A stretch of 64,000 nt of DNA from SMWC01 sp045561055 (GTDB lineage: Bacteria; Pseudomonadota; Gammaproteobacteria; Steroidobacterales; Rariloculaceae). The notes beneath the pieces are model-generated. The model searched no databases. It saw only the letters and a program-made list of their open reading frames with translations, and was not told where the DNA came from. Positions 24,402-32,480 of this stretch are shown one piece after another. Made by a program: the position numbers and the translations under genes. Position 1 is the first letter of the stretch. Every line of letters starts with the position of its first letter. The stretch covers positions 62,001 to 126,000 of the forward strand of contig JBJKYL010000017.1 of the NCBI GenBank assembly GCA_045561055.1, read 5' to 3'.

Positions 24402-26546
24402 ATGAAGCGGCTTTCGTTTGTTTTTGTAGTGGTTTTTGCTACGGCTGTTGCTCATGCTCAGACGTCGGTCCTTCCGCGTCCAGCGGGGATTGAGCCGGAT
24501 GTTCAGTTTTGGGTGAATGTCTACACTAAGGTAGATACTCGTAGTGGATATATTCATGACTCGCAACACCTTGCCATCGTCTACCGCCTGGTGCGGTTCG
24601 AGGATAGCGCTAGTCGGAGCCAACGTACTCGACAGCTAAACCAGGCTTACCAGGAAATCCGTAACGTTCTCGCGGTGTTGGCAGCTGGTAAACGGGCTAA
24701 CCTTACTTCTGAAGAAGAACGTATTCTTTCATTATGGCCTGAGGGTGTATCCAACGATGATTTGCGCGCTTCTTCGGAGAATCTCCGTTTTCAATTAGGC
24801 CAGGCCGACCGCTTTAGAGGAGGGCTTATCCGTTCGGGCACTTGGCGCTCCTATATAGAAGCTGTGCTCGCGGAGCGTGGTTTGCCATTAGAGCTAGTCG
24901 CACTTCCGCATGTAGAGTCATCCTTCGATCCGACTGCGTATTCAAAAGTTGGTGCGGCAGGTATGTGGCAATTTACGCGTTCAACGGGTCTGCGCTATAT
25001 GCGTATCGACCACATTGTCGACGAGAGACGTGACCCATTTATTTCGACTGTCGCGGCTAGTAGGCTGTTAGAGAATAATTTCGATGTTTTGCAAAGCTGG
25101 CCGCTTGCAATTACGGCTTATAACCATGGTCAAGCGGGCATGCGCAGGGCGGTCCGTCAGCAGGGTACCGATGAAATCGAAACTATCCTGCGTAATTATG
25201 AAGGGCGTACGTTTGGGTTTGCTTCGCGTAATTTTTATGTTGCTTTTCTCGCTGCTGTCCAGGTTGATCAGAACTATGAGGATTACTTCGGTCCGCTGAC
25301 CTTTCAGGAGGCGGCACAGACTGCTGTTATAGAAATTCCTGATTATCTTACGGTTTCCACCTTGGCGTCAGCACTCAATACTGATCGCGATCTACTACGT
25401 AGCTGGAACCCAGCACTTACGGATGCTGTTTGGAGTGGTGATAAATTCGTTCCGCGCGGTTTTGAGCTACGACTTCCATCGCAATTCTTGGTGAACTCAA
25501 CTGATCTCTTCGCGAGTGTTGCTGAAACGCAGCGCTATACCGCGCAGATGCCTGATATTACCCATCGCGTGAGTAGTGGTGATTCTCTCTCTGAAATATC
25601 CGATCGGTACGGTGTCAGTATTGCGTCGCTTGTTCAGCTCAACGGACTTAGAAGCCGAAATTTTATTCGTATCGGCCAGATTTTAAAGTTGCCGGGCAGT
25701 GGTGGTAGGGTCCCGATGACATTAGCCCAGTTAAATGGCGTAGAGCCAATAGAAAGCGAAGGGTTAGTATCCAGCGGAAATTACGTTGTTCGCGCGGGAG
25801 ATAGTATTGAATTTATCGCGCAAAAATTTGGTGTGCCAGAAGATCAGCTGTTAGCTAATAATAGAATTAGCGACAAGAACAGAATTTTTATAGGACAGGT
25901 TTTAAGGATTGGTAGTCTAGTCGCTAGGGAGGAAGAAGTTACTGCGGTTGCTGTCGATCCTGAGTCGTCCATTCCTCTCGTTGATAAGACAGAGGTACTG
26001 CCAGCCGAAGGGCGGCTTCCAGGTTCGCTCGAGATTGAGCCGGAATTTCCTGTCGCCGAAAACGTTTTGTCTAGTGCGCAAGCGGAGATGGCCGCTGATC
26101 CTAGCGATTATCTAGTAAGACTTGATGGGTCCATCGAGGTGCAGGCGTTGGAAACGTTAGGGCACTATGCCGATTGGCTTGGTATTCGCACGCAACGACT
26201 TCGCGATATCAACCGCATGCCTTTCGGGCGGGCCGTCGTAATAGGGCAGCGCCTCGAATTAGATTATTCTCAGATAGATAGAACTACATTTGAGCAGCGC
26301 CGTATCGATTACCAGCAGCGGACTCAGGAGGCATTCTTCCTCTCTTATCAAATTACCGATACGGTTGAACATGTCGTTCGTTCAGGCGAATCGCTCTGGG
26401 TATTGGCGCTCAGGAGATATCGTGTGCCGGTTTGGTTACTGCGTCAGTTTAATCCCGATCTTGATCTAGATCTCGTCAGACCTGGTACGGTGGTTAAGTT
26501 TCCCGAGCTGCAAGTAATAACTTCAGCCGGTGAATTTCAAGGCTAA
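24402..26546 (+). CDS. mltD: MltD-like lytic murein transglycosylase with LysM repeats
   Basis: Periplasmic enzyme that cleaves peptidoglycan glycan strands. The start is taken at ATG 24402, which gives the signal peptide MKRLSFVFVVVFATAVAHAQ; an in-frame GTG at 24372 would spoil it. The 714-residue protein has an SLT domain at about 155-290, with the catalytic Glu in LPHVESSFDPTAYSKVGAAG and the typical MWQF and AYNHG motifs. At least two clear LysM repeats follow (HRVSSGDSLSEISDRYGVS and YVVRAGDSIEFIAQKFGV), plus two divergent ones near the C-terminus. No lipobox is visible, unlike E. coli MltD. Confidence 0.88.
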   Translation: MKRLSFVFVVVFATAVAHAQTSVLPRPAGIEPDVQFWVNVYTKVDTRSGYIHDSQHLAIVYRLVRFEDSASRSQRTRQLNQAYQEIRNVLAVLAAGKRANLTSEEERILSLWPEGVSNDDLRASSENLRFQLGQADRFRGGLIRSGTWRSYIEAVLAERGLPLELVALPHVESSFDPTAYSKVGAAGMWQFTRSTGLRYMRIDHIVDERRDPFISTVAASRLLENNFDVLQSWPLAITAYNHGQAGMRRAVRQQGTDEIETILRNYEGRTFGFASRNFYVAFLAAVQVDQNYEDYFGPLTFQEAAQTAVIEIPDYLTVSTLASALNTDRDLLRSWNPALTDAVWSGDKFVPRGFELRLPSQFLVNSTDLFASVAETQRYTAQMPDITHRVSSGDSLSEISDRYGVSIASLVQLNGLRSRNFIRIGQILKLPGSGGRVPMTLAQLNGVEPIESEGLVSSGNYVVRAGDSIEFIAQKFGVPEDQLLANNRISDKNRIFIGQVLRIGSLVAREEEVTAVAVDPESSIPLVDKTEVLPAEGRLPGSLEIEPEFPVAENVLSSAQAEMAADPSDYLVRLDGSIEVQALETLGHYADWLGIRTQRLRDINRMPFGRAVVIGQRLELDYSQIDRTTFEQRRIDYQQRTQEAFFLSYQITDTVEHVVRSGESLWVLALRRYRVPVWLLRQFNPDLDLDLVRPGTVVKFPELQVITSAGEFQG

Positions 26547-26806
26547 TTCTAAGTCCCTAGAAGAGTTGCTTCCAATCTAAAGCTATATGATGACCGAAGT
26601 TGTTGAGGAGCAGCAGCTCTTTCAGAGAGTCGTTCCTACGGTTAAGTCTTCGTTCATTAATGAAAGTTAATTTTGTTATCGGCGAAAAGTGCTACTAAGT
26701 CGTTGACGTGCTTGCTAAGGCACAGGGATACTTATAGAGATAGATATTAGTTATTGATCCTTAGTCGTTAGCGAGTATCCCGCGCGGATTTGTGGTGGAG
26801 AATTGG

Positions 26807-27205
26807 ATGGTTCTAAAAATTTTAAGGGTTTCATTGTTTATCGCTGTTCCGTGGCTAACTACCGGCGGTGTACTTGCTCACCATGGCGGCGCTGCGTACG
26901 ACAGTAGCCGGTCCGTGACGGTCACGGGAGTAGTCACGAAATTTGAATTCATTAATCCACACGTATTGATTTATATTGCGGTAACAGATGGGAGTGGCAA
27001 TACGGTCGAGTGGTCTGGCGAGTTGACCAGTCCGAATCGGCTCGCACGAATGGAACGCGGATCGACGACTCGATGGGGTAAAGACCTTTTACAGTCTGGT
27101 GATGAAATAACATTGTCAGGGAATCCCGCTAGAACTGGCGCTCCTTCTTTGCGCCTGCGGACTGTTATAGATTCTAACAGCATAGTGCTGGTTGGTAGTA
27201 ACTGA
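26807..27205 (+). CDS. DUF6152 exported protein, copy 1
   Basis: 132-residue exported protein of a family without known function. The start ATG 26807 has GGAG six bases upstream; a GTG at 26792 in the same frame is less likely. The signal peptide ends GGVLA and the mature protein would begin with HHGGAAYD. Family marks are VTGVVTKFEFINPHVLIYI, WSGELTSPNRLAR and a GDEITLSGNPAR strand near the end, suggesting a small beta-rich domain. It is followed 64 bases later by the 251-aa partner gene, and the two families are fused at 54153. About 260 bases without a recognised gene lie upstream and include a 12-bp palindrome, TTCATTAATGAA, at 26653-26664. Confidence 0.82.
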   Translation: MVLKILRVSLFIAVPWLTTGGVLAHHGGAAYDSSRSVTVTGVVTKFEFINPHVLIYIAVTDGSGNTVEWSGELTSPNRLARMERGSTTRWGKDLLQSGDEITLSGNPARTGAPSLRLRTVIDSNSIVLVGSN

Positions 27206-27269
27206 AGCCTTTGAGGCGGCGGGGCGGGTAAGTTAGCCTTGCTAAGGGTTAATTATAGGGTAATAAACG

Positions 27270-28025
27270 ATGTTAAAACGTCTATTAAGTGGTCCCGCTA
27301 TATTAGTTATTCAGTTATTGCTTAGTCCGGCACTATACGCTCAGCTCGAGGGGCATGGTGATGATTTCTCCGGCGTTTGGACAAATTTTCCGCCTGAGAA
27401 TACGAGGTCATTCCAAAACTCAGCATTGCGTGCTGATCCTCCACCAATGACCGCTTGGGCACAGGAACGATACGATCAGGCGAAGCCAACTTTCGGTCCG
27501 AGAAGCGTTCCTGTTCTTGAGACGAACGATCCGGTTTATGAGTGCTTCCGTCCAGGGACCCCTCGTATCTATATGCATCCGTTCCCAATGGAGATTATTC
27601 AGACGGCCGGAAGGATTATGATGATATTCGAGTACGATCATGCGATTCGTCAGATATACACAGACGGCCGTGATCATCGTACTGACCTCGCTCCTATGTG
27701 GATGGGGGATGCTACAGGGCATTGGGAAAATAAGACCCTTGTGGTTGAAACGGTTAATTTTAATGATAAGACCTGGATTGATAGGGAAGGTGTACCTCAC
27801 AGCGATGAGTTACGTGTCCTCGAGCGTATTCGGCTCGATAACGAGGGAAATCTTCTCATCGATATCACGATTGAGGATCCGGTCGCATTTACGGAATCCT
27901 GGACAGGGCAGAGACGTTATAGGCCTGTCGATTGGGATATCGAGGAGTTTGCCTGTATGGATAACGTTAATTTCGAGGCATTCGAAGAAGAGATACTAAA
28001 TTATGATCCGAACACCGTTAATTAG
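27270..28025 (+). CDS. conserved secreted protein, DUF6152 partner family
   Basis: 251 residues with a signal peptide ending ALYA (about residue 24). I do not know a function. The N-terminal part has a FSGVWTNF strand; the core carries YECFRPGTPRIYMHPFPMEI, then GHWENKTLVVETVNF, GVPHSDELRVLERI and a final Tyr/Cys-containing strand. The segment GxW...TLVVxTVxF and HSDxxxxxER recurs in the C-terminal half of the fused gene at 54153 and in the decayed fragment at 50849, so there are three members in this window. Order directly after DUF6152 suggests a two-gene unit. Predicted periplasmic. Confidence 0.72.
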   Translation: MLKRLLSGPAILVIQLLLSPALYAQLEGHGDDFSGVWTNFPPENTRSFQNSALRADPPPMTAWAQERYDQAKPTFGPRSVPVLETNDPVYECFRPGTPRIYMHPFPMEIIQTAGRIMMIFEYDHAIRQIYTDGRDHRTDLAPMWMGDATGHWENKTLVVETVNFNDKTWIDREGVPHSDELRVLERIRLDNEGNLLIDITIEDPVAFTESWTGQRRYRPVDWDIEEFACMDNVNFEAFEEEILNYDPNTVN

Positions 28026-28162
28026 ATGTTTGAAAAAGATTGAAAGGACTCTGATGCCAGCGTATCTTGCGCATGGAGTAGTTTTAAATTTGATAAAAAA
28101 GACCGAAAGACAATGTTTTCGGACCGATACTTCAAAAAGTACAGCATGTGGGGTTAGCTACC

Positions 28163-29380
28163 ATGAATCTAATGTCAAGAAATAAGCTTTCTGCGTTTCT
28201 CGTTGCGATTCTATTTAGTTTGGTGTTGGGTGGCTGTATGCCAGAGCCAGAATTAGAATCGGAGATTATCGTTGCAGCGGAACCATTGTTAGAGAATTCC
28301 CCCGCGTATCCGGCGGCAGGTATTCCAGCTTTTTCTACCGAGCACATAGCTAGCAAAGGTTTTTATTATGCCGGCGGTGAATATGTTGGCGATCCACCTA
28401 TTATGGGTGGTCAGATGTACGTCGAGATATGGGAACCACGCGAAGCGACCCAGCCCTATCCGCTCTTAATGTTCCACGGTAACGGTCAGACTGGCGTTGA
28501 CTGGCTACAGACTCCTGATGGTCGTCCTGGGTGGGCCTATTATCTCGTTGAGCAGGGTTATACCCTTTATATGGTTGATTACCCGGCGCGGGGGCGTTCG
28601 ACCTATATCCCGGGTGGCGAGCATGGCGACCTGGGTATTCGTACTGCTGAGCAACTTGAAACTATCTGGACGAACGTTGGTGAGAAGGGAAACTTCCCGC
28701 TCCAGGATAATCACACACAGTGGCCGGGTGACGGACATCGGGGTGACCCAATATTTGATAATTTCATTAAAACTCAGGTTCAGTTTGCGGGTCAGAGTAC
28801 GACGATGGCCCGGCATGCCGCGATGGAGTTTTTGGACACGATAGGTCAGCCAGTTATTCTCATTACCCACTCTCAGGGTGGTGGTGTTGGTTGGGGAGTG
28901 GCCGATGGTAGACCCGAACTCGTCAGGGGCATCGTTACTATTGAACCAGGTGGCCCGCAGATTGGTAACGTGAATACTGCGGAAGTTGTTTATTCCGGTC
29001 GTGCATCGAATGCTTACGGTCCAGTAAATTATCCGTTGACATATGATCCGCCGGTCGCCGATTCGTCTGAGATCATGACTTATCTAGAGGATACTTCCGA
29101 TCAGCCTGGCGAAGTGCCTTGTTATCTGCAACAGGAGCCAGCGCGTCAACTAGTGAATATGACCGATATACGTGTTCTTGCGTTGTCCGCGGATGGAACA
29201 TACCACCGGGTCTTCGACGCCTGTGTGCCAAAGTGGCTTAACCAGGCGGGGGTGAACACTGATTTTGTCCGGTTGGAAGATGTGGGTATCAGCGGTAATG
29301 GGCATATGATGATGCTAGAGCTTAATAGCGATGAAATCATCGAGTACATTGATGGTTGGATTAGAGAGAATATTCAATAA
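28163..29380 (+). CDS. alpha/beta hydrolase lipoprotein, esterase-713-like
   Basis: 405 residues from ATG 28163. The N-terminus (ATG, basic residues, hydrophobic run, LGGC) is a lipoprotein signal with Cys near residue 25. The hydrolase core has the oxyanion-type HGNGQTGVDW, the TPDGRPGWAYY and YPARGRS segments, the nucleophile elbow HSQGGG with Ser237, a likely acid Glu261 in IEPGG and His381 in GNGHMMM. The Ser-Glu-His order and the TPDGR..W segment recall the Alcaligenes esterase 713 fold, from memory. A paralogue with identical spacing lies at 30742, with an NHL protein between. Confidence 0.82.
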   Translation: MNLMSRNKLSAFLVAILFSLVLGGCMPEPELESEIIVAAEPLLENSPAYPAAGIPAFSTEHIASKGFYYAGGEYVGDPPIMGGQMYVEIWEPREATQPYPLLMFHGNGQTGVDWLQTPDGRPGWAYYLVEQGYTLYMVDYPARGRSTYIPGGEHGDLGIRTAEQLETIWTNVGEKGNFPLQDNHTQWPGDGHRGDPIFDNFIKTQVQFAGQSTTMARHAAMEFLDTIGQPVILITHSQGGGVGWGVADGRPELVRGIVTIEPGGPQIGNVNTAEVVYSGRASNAYGPVNYPLTYDPPVADSSEIMTYLEDTSDQPGEVPCYLQQEPARQLVNMTDIRVLALSADGTYHRVFDACVPKWLNQAGVNTDFVRLEDVGISGNGHMMMLELNSDEIIEYIDGWIRENIQ

Positions 29381-29400
29381 TGATATTAGGGGAATAGATT

Positions 29401-30663
29401 GTGCGTAATCGTGTTCATGTACTGAGTTTGTTGGTTGTTGGTTTGGCCGTCTCGTTGGTCGGGACTAATCAAATTGTTTCTGCGCAAGGCTTAGGTTCTG
29501 GCTTCGCAGCAGTCCCTGGTCAGAGAGGTGGTCAGGACATGTTTGGCCCCTATGATGTAGATCCTAACTGGCCTCAGGATCTCGCAGATCTTCCAGGTCA
29601 TGAAGCGTTTACTTACGGTGCTGGTCAGGGCGTATTTGCTGAAAATCCAGATCGAATCTATATCCTGCATCGTGGTGAGTTACCTAATATTGATCGTCCG
29701 GCTGCTATGGTTTCGGATGTTGGGCCGGCATTGTCTTTCCCTGTTTTTCAGGTTCCTTGGCGTAATGCTTCTGTCGGGCCGCGCGCAAGTTTACCGGGTA
29801 GTCTCGACGGTGATGATACGGATCGTGGGGAGTATGGTGTTGACCATAACTGGGAGCATTGCCTCGTAGTTGTAGATGGTGACGGAAATATTATTGAGGA
29901 GTGGACACAATGGGATTCCTTATTTCGTCGACCTCACTTCGTTACGATGAATCCGTACGATCCGGAGAAACATGTCTGGGTTGTTGACGATTATCGGCAT
30001 GCCATTTTTAAGTTTACTAATGATGGGTCGGAGCTAGTGCAGACCATTGGTATTCCTAATGAATCTGGTAACGATTCGACGCACTTTTCTCGGCCAACAT
30101 TTATGGCTTTTCTTCCCGATGCCATGTTTGTTGCAGATGGTTATGCCAATACCCGGGTCGTCAAGTTTGATCACGAAGGAAATCATCTGATGAGCTGGGG
30201 TGAGCCCGGTAATCCGCCGAATGAGACGCGTCCTAGTTATATGAATAATGTCCATGGCGTAGCAGTTGATGCTGCGACGAATCGTGTGTTCGTCAACGAT
30301 CGTGCGAATAATCGTCTACAAGTATTCACCGACGATGGTGAGTATCTGGATAGTTGGAGTTTTGGAGCTGAGCCGACTGACATCCATCTGATCTACATCG
30401 GTGCTGATAGTGTGCTTTGGGCTGCGGATCGGGCAACTAGTAAAATTCTCGGTTACGACCTAGAAGGCAACTTGATTTACGCGTGGGGAACATTCGGTGA
30501 TTTCCCTGGAGCAATGTTCGGGGTACACGGAATGAGCGTTGATCAGGAAGGAAACTTTTATGTTGCTGAAGTTGGTGGCGGACGCGTGCAGAAATATATT
30601 CCACGCGCGGGAGCGAGACCGGAAACGATGGTCGGAAAACCCGTATATTCAGCGTGGAGGTAG
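29401..30663 (+). CDS. secreted NHL-repeat beta-propeller protein
   Basis: 420 residues from a GTG with GGGGA upstream. Signal peptide ends near VSAQ. Several NHL-type repeats are visible: HVWVVDDYRHAIFKFTNDG, MFVADGYANTRVVKFDHEG, RVFVNDRANNRLQVFTDDG, VLWAADRATSKILGYDLEG and NFYVAEVGGGRVQKY, giving a propeller of about five or six blades. Such propellers bind ligands or act as lyases; no catalytic motif is evident to me. It sits between two paralogous esterases, 20 bases after the first, so the three are probably co-transcribed. Confidence 0.82.
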   Translation: MRNRVHVLSLLVVGLAVSLVGTNQIVSAQGLGSGFAAVPGQRGGQDMFGPYDVDPNWPQDLADLPGHEAFTYGAGQGVFAENPDRIYILHRGELPNIDRPAAMVSDVGPALSFPVFQVPWRNASVGPRASLPGSLDGDDTDRGEYGVDHNWEHCLVVVDGDGNIIEEWTQWDSLFRRPHFVTMNPYDPEKHVWVVDDYRHAIFKFTNDGSELVQTIGIPNESGNDSTHFSRPTFMAFLPDAMFVADGYANTRVVKFDHEGNHLMSWGEPGNPPNETRPSYMNNVHGVAVDAATNRVFVNDRANNRLQVFTDDGEYLDSWSFGAEPTDIHLIYIGADSVLWAADRATSKILGYDLEGNLIYAWGTFGDFPGAMFGVHGMSVDQEGNFYVAEVGGGRVQKYIPRAGARPETMVGKPVYSAWR

Positions 30664-30741
30664 TTTGACACAGATTCAGCTACGCGGGGGTATAGAGCGC
30701 CTGTGCTTTGATTTGACGGGTAGCTATGGAGAGTGAATAAG

Positions 30742-31887
30742 ATGAAACTTAAACAAGTGGTTTTAATGTCGGCACTAATCATGGCGGTAACTAGTGTCTT
30801 TGGCCAAGCGCTACCGGATTCCATACCAACTGTGTCGCTCGAAAATGTGGCCCGGCACGGCTTCTTTTATGCTGGTGGCGAGTACGTTGGCGAACCTGGA
30901 CAGGAGACGATGGGTGGTGCGATGTATGTCGAGGTCCTCGTTCCTAAAGAGATTCTTCATCCATATCCAATAGTGTTTCTTCATGGTGCAGGGCAGACAG
31001 GTGTTGACTGGTTGCAGACTCCTGACGGGCGTCCTGGTTGGGCGTATAACTTTGTGGATATGGGATATGTTGTCTATATGCAGGACTTTCCTGCACGCGG
31101 TCGGTCGCAATATGTTCCCGGTGTTGATGGAGACATAAATATTCGGAATGCTCCGGGGATTGAACAGATCTTTACAGCATCCGCCGCCACCGCAGATTTC
31201 CCACAGGCATCGAAACATACGCAGTGGCCAGGAACTGGCCGAATGGGTGATCCAGTTGCCGATGCGTTCATGAAAACGCAGGTGCAATTTATAGGTGGGC
31301 GTCAGGCACAGATGACAATCGATGCCAACGTTGCTTTGTTAGATATGATCGGTACGCCAGTAATTCTCTTTACGCACTCACAGGGAGGTTGGTTTGGTTG
31401 GAATATTGCAGATCGTCGACCTGACCTCGTCCGAGTGATTGTGACAGCGGAACCAGCGGCGCCACCAATACGTGGTGTAGATACAACTAATGTAGTTTAC
31501 CGGGAGGCAGGTGGTCTCGCGTGGGGCGTAGGTAATACTCCGATTACTTACGATCCACCAGTCAGTGAGCCTTCCGAATTGCAAGTAGAGTTGCAGATGG
31601 AGGCGGAAGGTCCAGATCTCGTTCCCTGTTACCAGCAGGTGGAGCCGGCACGTCAACTAATTAACCTGACAGATATTCCCGTGTTGTTTCTAAACGGTGA
31701 GGGTGGCTATCATAGAATTTTCGATCACTGCCTTGCCAACTGGTTAAACCAGGCTGGTGTCGTAACGGAATATGTGCGGATGGAAGAGGTTGGCTTACCT
31801 GGTAACGGCCACATGATGATGCTCGAGCTTAATAGTAAAGAGATAGCCGATTTTGTTCATAGTTGGTTAGCGGAAAATATACTTTGA
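30742..31887 (+). CDS. secreted alpha/beta hydrolase, paralogue of 28163
   Basis: 381 residues from ATG 30742 (a GTG at 30733 is also in frame). It has a Sec signal (ending VFGQA) rather than a lipobox. The fold matches the gene at 28163 throughout: HGAGQTGVDW, TPDGRPGWAYN, FPARGRS, nucleophile HSQGGW with Ser213, Glu237 and His357 in GNGHMMM. Ser-to-Glu (24) and Ser-to-His (144) spacing is identical in both copies, so they come from one duplication. One is anchored and one soluble. Substrate unknown. Confidence 0.83.
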   Translation: MKLKQVVLMSALIMAVTSVFGQALPDSIPTVSLENVARHGFFYAGGEYVGEPGQETMGGAMYVEVLVPKEILHPYPIVFLHGAGQTGVDWLQTPDGRPGWAYNFVDMGYVVYMQDFPARGRSQYVPGVDGDINIRNAPGIEQIFTASAATADFPQASKHTQWPGTGRMGDPVADAFMKTQVQFIGGRQAQMTIDANVALLDMIGTPVILFTHSQGGWFGWNIADRRPDLVRVIVTAEPAAPPIRGVDTTNVVYREAGGLAWGVGNTPITYDPPVSEPSELQVELQMEAEGPDLVPCYQQVEPARQLINLTDIPVLFLNGEGGYHRIFDHCLANWLNQAGVVTEYVRMEEVGLPGNGHMMMLELNSKEIADFVHSWLAENIL

Positions 31888-32031
31888 CTGTAATGTCAGT
31901 GTAAGCGCTGATGTTCTCAGAAATTGCGATGATATAATTTTCCGAGTGATGATTGTGGTGCTTATAGAACGATACCAGTGTCGTTGACGAAGTTAATTCA
32001 GCAAGATGGATATTTGTCGGAGGCTAAGCAA

Positions 32032-32433
32032 ATGCGTCATGGCTATATTAAAGTTTTTCAAATAGTTCTGGTATCGATATTTGCGTCGGGCCAACCTAGT
32101 TGGGGACATCATGGTGACGCTGGCCGTTATAACGATGAAGTTTCTACCGTTGTTGGTGTTGTTGCGCAGTGGAGAATGATTAACCCCCATTCAGTCTTAA
32201 TATTGGATGTTGAGGACGAGTTAGGAAAAGTTACTCGTTGGCGCGGAGAGCTCGGTAACCCCACAAATCTTGGTACTAGGTATGGTTGGACAGCTGAAAC
32301 ATTCCTGCCTGGTCGTCGGCTCTCAATGACAGGACGAGCATTAAAGAACGGCTCTCCTGCAATGACTTTGTCGGAAGGGGCTATTCTGGTTGATGTAGAT
32401 ACTGATGAAGAGCTTTATCGTCAGGCGGAATAG
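32032..32433 (+). CDS. DUF6152 exported protein, copy 2
   Basis: 133 residues from ATG 32032, with GGAGG eight bases upstream; the in-frame GTG at 31978 is weaker. The signal peptide ends PSWG and the mature protein would begin HHGDAGRYN. The core VVGVVAQWRMINPHSVLIL and WRGELGNPTNL matches copy 1, followed by GRRLSMTGRALKNGSPAM. No partner gene follows; the next gene is the FG-GAP lipoprotein. A good TATAAT at 31933-31938 lies upstream without a clear -35. Confidence 0.8.
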   Translation: MRHGYIKVFQIVLVSIFASGQPSWGHHGDAGRYNDEVSTVVGVVAQWRMINPHSVLILDVEDELGKVTRWRGELGNPTNLGTRYGWTAETFLPGRRLSMTGRALKNGSPAMTLSEGAILVDVDTDEELYRQAE

Positions 32434-32446
32434 AAAGAAAACGAAG

Positions 32447-32460
32447 ATGAAAAAAAAAAA
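32447..32460 (+). other. start codon followed by an 11-A tract, out of frame with the FG-GAP gene
   Basis: ATG at 32447 is followed by eleven consecutive A. As written the ATG frame diverges from the FG-GAP frame; with ten A the two join and give MKKKITKFFTRVGLFATFL, then LAGLAACS, a perfect lipoprotein signal. In the reading frame of the large gene itself, the ATG is replaced by TGA at 32448. This is either an indel in the assembly, a slippage-prone contingency site, or a recent inactivating mutation. Confidence 0.7.
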
Positions 32461-32480
32461 TAACGAAGTTTTTTACACGG

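Noticed and set aside
24190..24405. 71-residue frame between purA and mltD
   Set aside because: It overlaps the mltD start, is AT-rich low-information sequence and matches no family.
26587..26670. 27-residue ATG frame (MMTEVVEEQQLFQ...) before DUF6152 copy 1
   Set aside because: No ribosome binding site and no similarity I know; likely chance.
31884..31938. sigma70 promoter with TATAAT before DUF6152 copy 2
   Set aside because: The TATAAT is good but no -35 hexamer sits at 16-18 bases; mentioned only in the gene entry.
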